Assembly (NCBI GenBank): GCA_946624065.1
Contig: CAMORT010000040.1
Span: 1 to 22,016, forward strand
Direction: 5' to 3'
From: F23-D06 sp002392325
GTDB taxonomy: Bacteria > Bacteroidota > Bacteroidia > Bacteroidales > WCHB1-69
Length of the DNA stretch: 22,016 bases
Part shown: piece after piece, positions 7,866-15,925 of the stretch
How positions within the stretch are numbered: the first letter of the stretch is position 1
Layout: every line of letters begins with the position of its first letter
Translations under genes and position numbers: made by a program
Notes under the pieces: generated by a model
Told to the model about the DNA's origin: nothing
Seen by the model: only the letters and a program-made list of their open reading frames with translations
Databases searched by the model: none

Positions 7866-8504
7866 TTGGAAAAGAACAAACGGTTTAGTCTTGTTGCGTG
7901 CGCCATCGTGGTGGCGCTCATCCTGCTGGACCAGATTCTCAAAATCTGGGTCAAGACACACATGTGCCTCGGTGAATGCATCCCACTTATCGGAAACTGG
8001 TTCAATCTTTATTTTGTCGAGAATCCCGGCATGGCATTCGGCCTCAGTTTCGGCCAAAATATCGGCAAACTGCTGCTTACCCTGCTCCGTATCGTGCTGG
8101 TGGTGTTCCTCTGCTGGTACATGCACCGCCTGATTAAGCGCGACAAGATGGACTGGGCAGTGCTGGTCACCTTCAGTTTGATTGTCGCCGGCGCGCTGGG
8201 CAATATCATCGACTGCCTGTTCTATGGCGTGATTTTCAACGAAAGCACGCTATCCACGCTGGCCACTATGTTCCCCGACGGCGGCGGTTATGCCCCGTTC
8301 CTCTACGGACGCGTGGTGGATATGATTTATGTCAAACTGTTCCCCATACCCTCCGGCTTCCCCGTCTGGGGCGGCACCTACTTCTTCCCCGCCATCTTCA
8401 ATTTCGCCGATACCTGCGTCACCGTGGGCGTGGCGTTGCTGATTATTTTCAATAAACGCGTGTTTAAGGAGGAGAGAGTAGAGGAGGAGGGAGTAAAAGA
8501 GTAA
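7866..8504 (+). CDS. lspA: Lipoprotein signal peptidase (signal peptidase II)
   Basis: A 212-residue integral inner-membrane aspartyl protease that removes signal peptides from prolipoproteins after lipidation. Four membrane segments are visible near residues 8-28, 65-85, 97-122 and 176-197. The catalytic aspartates are D116 in AGALGNIIDCLFYG and D182 in FNFADTCVTVG. VENPGMAFGL near 51-60 is the family N-terminal motif. The loop MFPDGGGYAPFLYGRVVDM is the insertion usual in Bacteroidota LspA. No in-frame ATG precedes the conserved part, so TTG at 7866 is the likely start, 4 bases after the DksA-like gene. The last 11 residues (EERVEEEGVKE) are encoded by a purine-rich repeat and are unlikely to be functional. 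Confidence 0.93.
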   Translation: MEKNKRFSLVACAIVVALILLDQILKIWVKTHMCLGECIPLIGNWFNLYFVENPGMAFGLSFGQNIGKLLLTLLRIVLVVFLCWYMHRLIKRDKMDWAVLVTFSLIVAGALGNIIDCLFYGVIFNESTLSTLATMFPDGGGYAPFLYGRVVDMIYVKLFPIPSGFPVWGGTYFFPAIFNFADTCVTVGVALLIIFNKRVFKEERVEEEGVKE

Positions 8505-8510
8505 AAGATG
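8467..8510 (+). repeat. Purine-rich repeat array at the lspA 3' end
   Basis: Two 15-base units (8467-8481 and 8482-8496) match at 13 of 15 positions and are followed by two GAGTAAAA/AGATG-type units up to 8510. The lspA stop TAA (8502-8504) lies inside a GAGTAAAA unit. The string GAGTAAAAGAG also occurs on the minus strand in the purC array at 13705-13748, which argues that they share an origin. Confidence 0.65.
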
Positions 8511-8593
8511 TGCCTCATTCACCATTTCCCGTGTACCAATTTCACCCATTCAAAGAAACAAATCAATAATAATTAATAAAAAACAAAGGTATT

Positions 8594-10753
8594 ATGAAAT
8601 TTTTATCATTTTTAAAGAAACAACTATTGTTGATTGCCGTTTTGACAGTTACAGCTCCGGTTTTCGCCATCAATCCGCCCGATGAGGGCATGTGGCTGCC
8701 GATGTTCATCAAAAACTACAACTATGCCACGATGCAGAAGTTGGGCCTGCGCCTGACTCCTGAGCAACTTTACGACATCAACCACTCTTCCCTGAAAGAT
8801 GCGATCGTGCAACTGGGCGACGGTTTCTGCACCGGTGAGATGGTTTCCCGCGACGGTCTGATGTTCACCAACCACCACTGCGGCTACTCTTCCGTGGTGG
8901 AACTTTCCACCGTGGAGCACGACTATCTGAACAACGGTTTCTTTGCCATGAGCAAGGAGGAGGAATTGCCTGCCAATTTCCATGTCAACTTCCTGGAAAG
9001 AATGGAGGATGTGACCGCCATCGTTTTGAAGGATGTGAATGACAAAACCTCTGAGGCCGACCGTGAGAAAGCCGTGACGGCTGCCATCAAGAAACTTCAG
9101 AAGGAAAATGCTGAAAACGGCCGCTACAAAGTGGTGGTGAAACCCTTCTATGAGGGCAACGAATATTACATGTTCATCTACACCACATATGAGGATGTGC
9201 GTCTGGTTGTGGCTCCGCCTTCCTCCATCGGCAAGTTCGGTGGCGATACCGACAACTGGATGTGGCCCCGCCATACGGGCGATTTCACCGTGTTCCGCAT
9301 CTATACCGCCCCCGACGGCTCTCCCGCCAAGTACTCCAAAGACAATGTGCCGTTCCACCCGAAACACTTCCTGCCCATCAGCTTGAAGGGCTATCAGCCG
9401 GGCGACTATACCATGATTTGGGGTTATCCGGGCACCACCAACCGTTTCATGACCTCTTACGAGGTGCAAAACGAGATTGCCATTAACGCTCCTGCCATCT
9501 ATGAACCGCTGGATGAGATTCTTCCCGTGATGCATGATGCTATGGAGGCCTCACAGAAAGTGCATCTTCAATATGCCGACAAACATGCCGGTTTGGCAAA
9601 CTATTGGAAAAACCAACACGGTGAGGTGGAGAGTTTGAAAGCCCTCAAAGTGGTGGAAACCAAGCAAAAACAAGAAGAGGCACTCACCAAATGGATTAAC
9701 GCCGACAAAAACCGTAAAGAAAAATACGGCAATTGCTTGAGTGAGATTGAGAAAATATGCAAGAATGCGGATGGCGCCAAGTTCAAATCCGTGATGAACG
9801 GCAATCTGCAGTTCTCCGCATCGTCCACTTTGCTGGCCGCTCTTCGTATGCGCAATCTTCTTCCGCTGAAGAAAGGTGAAAAGAAATATGACAGCGAAAA
9901 GGTGGGAAAACTGCTCAAGGCATTTGACAATTATAACAACGATACAGATCCCGCAACAGAAGCCAAGATTATCCTGGCCGCAATGAAGACCTGGAACAAG
10001 CATAGTGAAGCCAATCGTCCCGATATGACATTCTTCACCAAGAATTTCAAAGGCAGTTATGCCGCATTTGAAAAAGCGCTGCAGAATTCCATTTTCATCA
10101 GCAAGGACAATTTTGAGAAATTCGTGAATGCCCCGTCCAACAAAATTTTGGAAAAGGACGCCGCCTACCTGTATGCTCAAGCTGTTATCCAATACCTGAT
10201 GTTGAATTCTTCGGCATTCCAGACGGAAGAGCAACTGGAAGTGCCGCGCCGCACATTCATCGCCGCTTTGAAGGAGATGAATGCCAATACGCCGATGTAC
10301 CCGGATGCCAACAGCACCATGCGTACCACATTCGGTACCGTTTGCGACTACTATCCTGCCGATGGTGTGCATTACAACTACTTCACCACCACCAAGGGTA
10401 TCTTGGAGAAAGAGAAACCCGGCGATTTCGAGTTTGATGTGCCCGCCAAACTGAAACAACTTATCGTGAACCGCGATTTCGGCCAATATGCCGACAAGGA
10501 TGGCGAGTTGCATGTCTGCTTCCTCTCCAACAACGACATCACCGGCGGTAACTCCGGCAGCCCCATCATGAACGCTGACGGCGAACTCATCGGTCTGGCC
10601 TTCGACGGCAACTGGGAGGCATTGAGCAGCGATATCGTGTTCAATACAGCCCTGCAACGCTGTATCAATGTGGATTCCCGCTATGTGCTCTTCGTCATCG
10701 ACAAGTTCGGTGGCGCTGGCTACCTGCTCAACGAGATGGATATCCGCAAATAA
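8594..10753 (+). CDS. Family S46 dipeptidyl-peptidase, DPP7-like
   Basis: A 719-residue periplasmic serine peptidase of family S46 (DPP7/DPP11), which removes dipeptides from peptide N-termini and feeds amino-acid catabolism. A signal peptide of about 25 residues ends at VFA. The chymotrypsin-like halves are separated by a helical domain (about 280-560). Catalytic motifs are TNHHCGY (92-98), GGDTDNWMWPRHTGDF (216-231) and TGGNSGSP with nucleophile S654. In DPP7 and DPP11 the residue 18 positions after the catalytic Ser sets P1 preference: Gly in DPP7, Arg in the Asp/Glu-specific DPP11. Here it is G672, in LAFDGNWE, which predicts preference for hydrophobic P1 residues. It is transcribed alone and ends at a strong terminator. 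Confidence 0.93.
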   Translation: MKFLSFLKKQLLLIAVLTVTAPVFAINPPDEGMWLPMFIKNYNYATMQKLGLRLTPEQLYDINHSSLKDAIVQLGDGFCTGEMVSRDGLMFTNHHCGYSSVVELSTVEHDYLNNGFFAMSKEEELPANFHVNFLERMEDVTAIVLKDVNDKTSEADREKAVTAAIKKLQKENAENGRYKVVVKPFYEGNEYYMFIYTTYEDVRLVVAPPSSIGKFGGDTDNWMWPRHTGDFTVFRIYTAPDGSPAKYSKDNVPFHPKHFLPISLKGYQPGDYTMIWGYPGTTNRFMTSYEVQNEIAINAPAIYEPLDEILPVMHDAMEASQKVHLQYADKHAGLANYWKNQHGEVESLKALKVVETKQKQEEALTKWINADKNRKEKYGNCLSEIEKICKNADGAKFKSVMNGNLQFSASSTLLAALRMRNLLPLKKGEKKYDSEKVGKLLKAFDNYNNDTDPATEAKIILAAMKTWNKHSEANRPDMTFFTKNFKGSYAAFEKALQNSIFISKDNFEKFVNAPSNKILEKDAAYLYAQAVIQYLMLNSSAFQTEEQLEVPRRTFIAALKEMNANTPMYPDANSTMRTTFGTVCDYYPADGVHYNYFTTTKGILEKEKPGDFEFDVPAKLKQLIVNRDFGQYADKDGELHVCFLSNNDITGGNSGSPIMNADGELIGLAFDGNWEALSSDIVFNTALQRCINVDSRYVLFVIDKFGGAGYLLNEMDIRK

Positions 10754-10778
10754 TCCCATCAGAATTTTGGAATAATAA

Positions 10779-10816
10779 AAACGGTCTCTGACATTTGTCG
10801 GAGACCGTTTGTTTTT
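10779..10816 (+). terminator. Bidirectional terminator between the S46 gene and the purC-valS operon
   Basis: Arms 10779-10792 and 10797-10810 form a 14-pair stem with one T:G wobble and a four-base ATTT loop, followed by GTTTTT on the plus strand. On the minus strand the stem is followed by another T-rich stretch, so it can also end the convergent purC-valS transcript. Confidence 0.9.
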
Positions 10817-10841
10817 ATCAATACTTGTTAGGTTTTATGGT

Positions 10842-10883
10842 GTGCATGCACTATTCCGCCGTGAACATAGTGAACGGCGGAAT
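10842..10883 (-). other. Hairpin plus short palindrome downstream of the small membrane protein
   Basis: A perfect 10-base inverted repeat, ATTCCGCCGT at 10853-10862 and ACGGCGGAAT at 10874-10883, encloses an 11-base loop. Adjacent is the perfect 10-base palindrome GTGCATGCAC at 10842-10851. There is no T run on either strand, so it is not a standard terminator by itself. It could stabilise the 3' end of the minus-strand mRNA or bind a protein. Confidence 0.5.
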
Positions 10884-10891
10884 CCAAACAC

Positions 10892-11059
10892 TTACTGCTG
10901 CTTCTTCTTCCTTTGCAATATCGCGTACCCCAGCCAGTAGGCTATCGTTACGGCCAAGGTGATGCCCACCATGATGGGAAACCTCTCCTTTATCTCAAGG
11001 AAGGTGAATGGGAGCAGACAAATTGCCAATAGCAGGAAGAAGCGAAATACGGCCATCAT
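10892..11059 (-). CDS. Small two-helix membrane protein coupled to valS
   Basis: A 55-codon open frame starts one base after the valS stop, with two consecutive ATG codons (11059-11057 and 11056-11054). It predicts two membrane helices, residues about 3-21 (VFRFFLLLAICLLPFTFL) and about 28-48 (PIMVGITLAVTIAYWLGY), joined by a short charged loop (EIKER), and a basic tail QRKKKQQ. I do not recognise the family. The hydrophobic pattern, the positively charged end and the tight coupling to valS suggest a real protein rather than chance. Tail and start charge do not settle topology. Terminator-like structures follow at 10853-10883 and 10779-10816. Confidence 0.65.
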   Translation of the reverse strand: MMAVFRFFLLLAICLLPFTFLEIKERFPIMVGITLAVTIAYWLGYAILQRKKKQQ

Positions 11060-11060
11060 A

Positions 11061-13691
11061 TTATTGCAGTTTTGAGAGTTGCTCTTTGATGATGCGGATT
11101 TTCTCTTCCGCGTCGGCCTGTTTCTTGCGCTCCATGTCCACTACATTCTGCGGGGCGTTGTTGACGAAACGCTCATTGGAGAGTTTCTTCATCACGCCTT
11201 GCAGGAATCCTTCCGTATATTTGAGGTCGGCCTGCAGTTTCTTGATTTCCTCTTCAGCGTTCACCAATCCCTCCAATGGTACGGAGTATTTGGTTTGCTC
11301 CTCGATGAAGGAAGCGCCATTCACTTCCGAATTTTCGGGCACATGCTGGATTTTCTCAATGTTGGCCAGCTTGGCGATGACGGCTTCGGCCTCCTCATCG
11401 GCAGGGTTGAGGTTGTGAATCATCAGGTTGAGGGCGTTTTTCGGTGCGATATTCTTCTCAGAGCGGATGTGGCGGATTTGCTCAATCACGCTGCGGGCGT
11501 TGGCGAACCGCTTAAGCAATTCGTTGTTGATGGTGGAGCACTTCGGCATCTGGGCCAGCATCAGGGCCTCGCCGTCGGCGCGGTCGCGCAAAGCATGCCA
11601 CAACTCTTCCGTGATGAACGGCATGAACGGGTGCATGATGGTGACCAGCGTCTCAAAGATGTCTGTGATCTCTTTGAATGTGGTGCCGTCAACAGGTTGT
11701 TGGAAGCCGGGTTTCACGATCTCCAGGAAGCAGGAGCAGAAGTCGTCCCATACCAGTTTGTAAATAGACATGAGGGCTTCGGAGAGTTTGTAGTTCGTGA
11801 AATCCTCCTCCATGCCATTGAGCACCTCGTTGATGCGTTCCTTCATCCAAGCCACGGCGAATTTGGTGTGCAGCGGTTGTTCTATGCTGTTATCGACACT
11901 CCAGCCCTTCACTAAACGGAAGGCGTTCCACACCTTGTTGTTGAAGTTGCGGCCTTGTTCGCACAACGCCTCGTCAAACAGCAGGTCGTTGCCTGCGGGC
12001 GAGCTGAGCAGCATGCCGAAACGCACGCCGTCGGCGCCGTATTTCTCCATCAGCATGATGGGGTCGGGCGAGTTGCCCAGCGACTTGGACATCTTGCGGT
12101 GCAGTTTGTCGCGAACCGTACCGGTGAAATATACATCCTTGAACGGAATCATGCCGCGCCACTCCAGTCCGGCCATAATCATACGGGCCACCCAGAAGAA
12201 GATGATGTCGGGTGCCGTGATCAAAGCGGAGGTGGGGTAGTAGTAGTTGATTTCCGGGTTGTCGGGTTTGCGGATGCCGTCGAATACGGAGAGCGGCCAC
12301 AACCAGGAGGAGAACCAGGTGTCCATCACATCCTCATCCTGTTTCAAATCCTCTTTGTTGAGGTTCAATTCAGGATATTTCTGTTTGGCAATATTCAACG
12401 CCTCGTCGATGTTGTGCGCCACCACAAACTCATGGTTGGGCAGGTAGAATGCCGGAATGCGGTGACCCCACCAGAGTTGGCGGCTGATGCACCAATCCTT
12501 CACATTCTCCATCCAGTGGGCGTAGGTGTTCTTGAACTTGTCGGGGAAGAAGCGGATGTCATTCTTCATGACGGCCTCTAAAGCGGGTTTGGCCATCTCG
12601 TCCATCTTGCAGAACCACTGCATGGAGAGTTTGGGCTCAATCACCTCGTTGGTTCTCTCGGAGAAGCCCACTTTGTTGACATAATCCTCGATTTTCACCA
12701 AGCTGCCGGCCTCTTCCAGCAACGGGATGATGGCTTTGCGGGCCTCGAAGCGGTCCATACCGACCAGGAACTGCGCGCTTTCGCTCAGCGTGCCGTTGTC
12801 GTTGAAGATGTTGATGGTTTCCAGATGGTGCTTGATACCCAAGTTGTAGTCGTTGATGTCGTGCGCGGGCGTGATTTTCAGCGCACCCGTGCCGAACTCG
12901 CGCTCCACATACTCATCGTAAATCAATGGAATGGAGCGGTTTACGAGCGGCACAATGGCGCGTTTGCCTTTGTACTTGGCGTAACGCTCATCCTCCGGGT
13001 GCATACAGATGGCCGTGTCGCCCAAGATGGTTTCAGGGCGCGTGGTGGCGATGGTGATGTACTCACCGGGCTCGCCTTCAATCTGATAGCGCACATAGTA
13101 GAGTTTGGATTGCAGCTCTTTATAAACCACTTCCTCATCGGAAACGGCGGTCAGCGCCTTGGGATCCCAGTTCACCATGCGCACGCCACGGTATATCTTG
13201 CCTTTGTTGTACAAATCCACAAAAATGTCAATCACGGCTTCCGAAAGGTCCTCATCCATCGTGAACTTGGTGCGTTCCCAGTCGCAGGAGGCGCCCAGTT
13301 TGCGGAGTTGCTGGAGGATAATGCCGCCGTGTTTCTCTTTCCACTGCCAGGCATATTCGAGGAATTGTTCGCGGGTGAGGTCTTTTTTGTCGATGCCCTG
13401 CTCTTTCAGCATGTTCACCACCTTGGCCTCCGTGGCGATGGAGGCGTGGTCGGTGCCAGGCACCCAAACAGCGTTGAAACCCAACATGCGGGCGCGGCGA
13501 ACCAGCACATCCTGGATGGTGTTGTTGAGCATGTGTCCCATGTGCAGCACACCCGTCACATTGGGCGGGGGAATCACGATGGTGTAAGCGGGCCGGCTGT
13601 CTGGCTCGGAATGAAACATGCGGTGGTCCATCCAATATTTATACCATTTGTCCTCAACAATTCTCGGATCGTATTTAGAAGCTAATTCCAT
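11061..13691 (-). CDS. valS: Valine--tRNA ligase
   Basis: An 876-residue class I aminoacyl-tRNA synthetase that charges tRNA-Val in the cytoplasm. Visible in order are: the N-terminal YDPRIVEDKWYKYW, PPPNVTGVLHMGH with the HIGH-type motif at 50-53, the CP1 editing domain (about 195-340, with TTRPETILGDTA and GTGALKITPAHD), the catalytic-core segments ISRQLWWGHRIPAF and DEDVMDTWFSSWLWP, and KMSKS at 533-537. After the anticodon-binding helical domain, the C-terminal coiled coil typical of ValRS covers about the last 65 residues (EEEIKKLQADLKYTEGFL). Length is normal. It is downstream of purC on the same strand, separated by 51 bases that contain a repeat array, and upstream of a small membrane protein gene. 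Confidence 0.97.
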   Translation of the reverse strand: MELASKYDPRIVEDKWYKYWMDHRMFHSEPDSRPAYTIVIPPPNVTGVLHMGHMLNNTIQDVLVRRARMLGFNAVWVPGTDHASIATEAKVVNMLKEQGIDKKDLTREQFLEYAWQWKEKHGGIILQQLRKLGASCDWERTKFTMDEDLSEAVIDIFVDLYNKGKIYRGVRMVNWDPKALTAVSDEEVVYKELQSKLYYVRYQIEGEPGEYITIATTRPETILGDTAICMHPEDERYAKYKGKRAIVPLVNRSIPLIYDEYVEREFGTGALKITPAHDINDYNLGIKHHLETINIFNDNGTLSESAQFLVGMDRFEARKAIIPLLEEAGSLVKIEDYVNKVGFSERTNEVIEPKLSMQWFCKMDEMAKPALEAVMKNDIRFFPDKFKNTYAHWMENVKDWCISRQLWWGHRIPAFYLPNHEFVVAHNIDEALNIAKQKYPELNLNKEDLKQDEDVMDTWFSSWLWPLSVFDGIRKPDNPEINYYYPTSALITAPDIIFFWVARMIMAGLEWRGMIPFKDVYFTGTVRDKLHRKMSKSLGNSPDPIMLMEKYGADGVRFGMLLSSPAGNDLLFDEALCEQGRNFNNKVWNAFRLVKGWSVDNSIEQPLHTKFAVAWMKERINEVLNGMEEDFTNYKLSEALMSIYKLVWDDFCSCFLEIVKPGFQQPVDGTTFKEITDIFETLVTIMHPFMPFITEELWHALRDRADGEALMLAQMPKCSTINNELLKRFANARSVIEQIRHIRSEKNIAPKNALNLMIHNLNPADEEAEAVIAKLANIEKIQHVPENSEVNGASFIEEQTKYSVPLEGLVNAEEEIKKLQADLKYTEGFLQGVMKKLSNERFVNNAPQNVVDMERKKQADAEEKIRIIKEQLSKLQ

Positions 13692-13704
13692 ATATATCTG
13701 TTTT

Positions 13705-13748
13705 TCAAATCTTAAATCTCTACTCTTCTACTCTTTTACTCTTTACTC
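13705..13748 (-). repeat. Purine-rich repeat array between purC and valS
   Basis: On the minus strand six units of 7-8 bases follow each other: GAGTAAA, GAGTAAAA, then two GAGTAGA-type and two GATTTAA/GATTTGA-type units. The purC stop TAA (13743-13745) lies inside the first unit. valS begins 14 bases after the array ends. It shares GAGTAAAAGAG with the array at the lspA end. Confidence 0.7.
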
Positions 13749-14699
13749 TTTCCCCTTCTCCTTCAGCCAATTCATCACATTGTTGTATATGCGTTCGTCG
13801 GCGTTTTCGGTGTCGGCGGGCACGAACTTCTCGCCTGTGATGTTCTCATAGAGTTCGATATAGCGGTTGGTGATGCCGTTCACCACCTCTTCGGTCATTT
13901 CAGGCACTTGTTGGCCTTCCTGCCCTTGGAAACCGTTGGCCATGAGCCACTCGCGCACAAACTCTTTGGAGAGTTGTTTTTGCGGCAGGCCTTGGGCGAA
14001 GTTCTCCTCATAACCCTTGGCATAGAAATAGCGGGAGGAGTCGGGCGTGTGGATTTCGTCGATGAGGTAGATTTTGTCACCGGCCTTACCGAACTCGTAT
14101 TTGGTATCGACGAGGATAAGTCCCTGTTTGGCGGCGATTTCGGTGCCGCGCTGGAACAGTTTCATCGTGTAGTCCTCAATAACAGCGTAATCTTCGGGAG
14201 AGACAAGTCCCTTGGCCAGAATCTCTTCCTTGGAGATGTCGGCATCGTGCTCGCCCTGTTCGGCCTTGGTGGTCGGGGTGATGATGGGGGTGGGGAACTT
14301 CTGGTTCTCGCGCATGCCCTCAGGCAGGATGTTGCCGCAGAGGTTGCGACCACCGTTCTTGTAGAAGCGCCATGCGCTGCCGCAAAGGTAGCCGCGCACA
14401 ATCATTTCCACCGGGAAACCTTTGCACATCACGCCCACAGTAACCATAGGGTCGGGGGTGGCCAATTTCCAGTTCGGGCAAATGTCCTGCGTGGCATCTA
14501 AGAATTTGGCGGCGATCTGGTTCAGAATCTGACCTTTGCAGGGAATGCCTTTCGGTAAAATGACATCGAAAGCGGAGATGCGGTCGGAAGCCACCATCAC
14601 CAGTACATCGTCGTTGATATTGTAAACATCACGAACTTTGCCGTGATAAACGCTCTTTTGTTTCGGAAAATTAAAATCAGTATGTGTAATTGCTGCCAT
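13743..14699 (-). CDS. purC: Phosphoribosylaminoimidazole-succinocarboxamide synthase
   Basis: A 318-residue SAICAR synthetase, which condenses CAIR with aspartate using ATP in purine biosynthesis. The family hallmarks are YHGKVRDVYNINDD near the start (the nucleotide-binding glycine-rich strand), VASDRISAFDVILP, KGFPVEMIVRGYLCGSAWR, LILVDTKYEFGKAG and the DEIHTPDSSRYF active-site segment. This is the longer (about 310-residue) version, rather than the 237-residue E. coli form. The last codons and the stop lie in a purine-rich repeat array. It diverges from the acyltransferase gene across an 86-base gap with back-to-back promoter boxes. No other purine genes are in the window. Confidence 0.96.
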   Translation of the reverse strand: MAAITHTDFNFPKQKSVYHGKVRDVYNINDDVLVMVASDRISAFDVILPKGIPCKGQILNQIAAKFLDATQDICPNWKLATPDPMVTVGVMCKGFPVEMIVRGYLCGSAWRFYKNGGRNLCGNILPEGMRENQKFPTPIITPTTKAEQGEHDADISKEEILAKGLVSPEDYAVIEDYTMKLFQRGTEIAAKQGLILVDTKYEFGKAGDKIYLIDEIHTPDSSRYFYAKGYEENFAQGLPQKQLSKEFVREWLMANGFQGQEGQQVPEMTEEVVNGITNRYIELYENITGEKFVPADTENADERIYNNVMNWLKEKGKE

Positions 14700-14722
14700 A
14701 ACGCTTATTTTTTTAACGGCGG

Positions 14723-14730
14723 CAAAGGTA
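14723..14730 (-). promoter_or_regulatory. Promoter -7 box for purC
   Basis: On the minus strand this reads TACCTTTG, an exact TAnnTTTG match, 23 bases upstream of the purC ATG. No obvious -33 TTTG is seen at the right distance. It lies in the divergent gap shared with the acyltransferase promoter. Confidence 0.55.
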
Positions 14731-14755
14731 CGAAAAAAGGTTCAATGATTTTTAT

Positions 14756-14763
14756 TATTTTTG
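14756..14763 (+). promoter_or_regulatory. Promoter -7 box for the acyltransferase-GT9-lpxH-era operon
   Basis: TATTTTTG matches TAnnTTTG exactly and lies 22 bases before the ATG at 14786. It is 25 bases from the divergent purC box, so the two polymerases would compete for the same stretch. No clear -33 box is visible. Confidence 0.55.
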
Positions 14764-14785
14764 CACGCTGGAAAAAAACGTGTAC

Positions 14786-15925
14786 ATGTACGATTTTGAT
14801 GACATACGACCCTATAATGACAGCGAGTTTCGGGAGGCCTATTATAAACTGATGGATGACCCCCGTTTCCAGGATACCGTGGCAAAATTTCTCCCCAACT
14901 ATACGGTGGAGGATTTGAGACGGGATTTTCCAAAATATCATTGTGTGGATGATGTGCAGGCCGATTTTATCCGCCGTTGGGTGGAATTGTTCGTCAAGCA
15001 CTCCACTACCCGCTGCGAAATGTCCGGAATCGAAAATATCGACCCCCAGCAGGCTTATCTCTTTATCAGCAACCACCGTGATATCACCTTCGACCCGGCA
15101 ATGCTGCAATACTACTTTTTCATTGAGCACCGCCGTACCTCCAAGATTGCCATTGGCGATAACCTGCTGAAAACCCCCTTGTTGGACCAGGTGGGCCGTC
15201 TCAACAAAATGGTAAAGGTGATCCGTTCTGGCTCCTTGCGCGAAAAACTGGCCAACTCGCAACGGCTCTCCGCCTATATCCAATACAGTCTTTTTGAAGA
15301 AAAAGAATCTGTTTGGATCGCCCAGCGCGACGGGCGTACCAAAGACGGAAACGATTTCACCAAACAAGGACTCCTGAAGATGGTTTCCATGGGCCACGAG
15401 GAGGATCTGATTGGAAAAATCAAACGGATGAACATTGTGCCCATGTCCATTTCATACGAATTTGAACCCTGTGCCGAGTTGAAAGCCCGCGAGATGGCCC
15501 TGAGTGAGAACGGACAGCACTATGAGAAGCGCCCCGGCGAAGATTTTGAAAGCATCAAACAAGGCATCTTTGACCCGAAAGGCCAGGTGACCTTGGTGCT
15601 CGGGAATCCCCTGCACGAAGAACTGGATAGCGTTCCGGCCGATTTGAATGTCAACGATAAACTGCACTATATCTGCAAATTAATTGACAATCAGATATAT
15701 GCGAACTATAAGTTGTACGCCAACAACTACATCGCGCATGACTTGATGTACGATAATCAGGATTATGTGGAATTTTATACCGAAGAACAGAAACAGAAAT
15801 TTGAGCAATATCTGCAACGAAAAGCAGTGGTTCGCGATGTGCCCAAAGAGAAAATGATGGAGTACCTGCTCCGCATTTATGGCACTCCCGTGGACAATTT
15901 TTATAAAAACCAAAACAATGGATGA
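14786..15925 (+). CDS. Glycerol-3-phosphate/lysophosphatidate-type acyltransferase family protein
   Basis: A 379-residue protein with a PlsC/PlsB-like acyltransferase core, expected to transfer an acyl group at the inner membrane. The catalytic block is YLFISNHRDITFD (residues about 91-103), where N96-H97 is followed by an Asp at 103, giving H-X5-D instead of the usual H-X4-D; D99 two residues after the His is the other candidate. The expected motif III region reads WIAQRDGRTKDGND (about 177-190). An N-terminal helical extension (about 1-75) and a C-terminal domain with many charged residues make it longer than PlsC. No membrane helix is evident. I chose ATG 14786 over an in-frame GTG two codons upstream. 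The exact substrate is unknown. It leads an operon with GT9, LpxH-like and Era genes. Confidence 0.75.
   Translation: MYDFDDIRPYNDSEFREAYYKLMDDPRFQDTVAKFLPNYTVEDLRRDFPKYHCVDDVQADFIRRWVELFVKHSTTRCEMSGIENIDPQQAYLFISNHRDITFDPAMLQYYFFIEHRRTSKIAIGDNLLKTPLLDQVGRLNKMVKVIRSGSLREKLANSQRLSAYIQYSLFEEKESVWIAQRDGRTKDGNDFTKQGLLKMVSMGHEEDLIGKIKRMNIVPMSISYEFEPCAELKAREMALSENGQHYEKRPGEDFESIKQGIFDPKGQVTLVLGNPLHEELDSVPADLNVNDKLHYICKLIDNQIYANYKLYANNYIAHDLMYDNQDYVEFYTEEQKQKFEQYLQRKAVVRDVPKEKMMEYLLRIYGTPVDNFYKNQNNG

Noticed and set aside
8505..8593. A 22-codon ATG frame between lspA and the S46 gene
   Set aside because: It is very short, has no recognisable features or ribosome-binding context, and begins inside the repeat array.
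9551..10759. A 402-codon open frame on the minus strand opposite the S46 peptidase
   Set aside because: It is entirely antisense to a well-supported gene, and its His/Ile/Val/Gly-rich translation matches no family. It is a shadow of codon bias in the real gene.
11079..12581. Long plus-strand open frames opposite valS
   Set aside because: valS is fully supported by its HIGH and KMSKS motifs, and the antisense frames show no domains.
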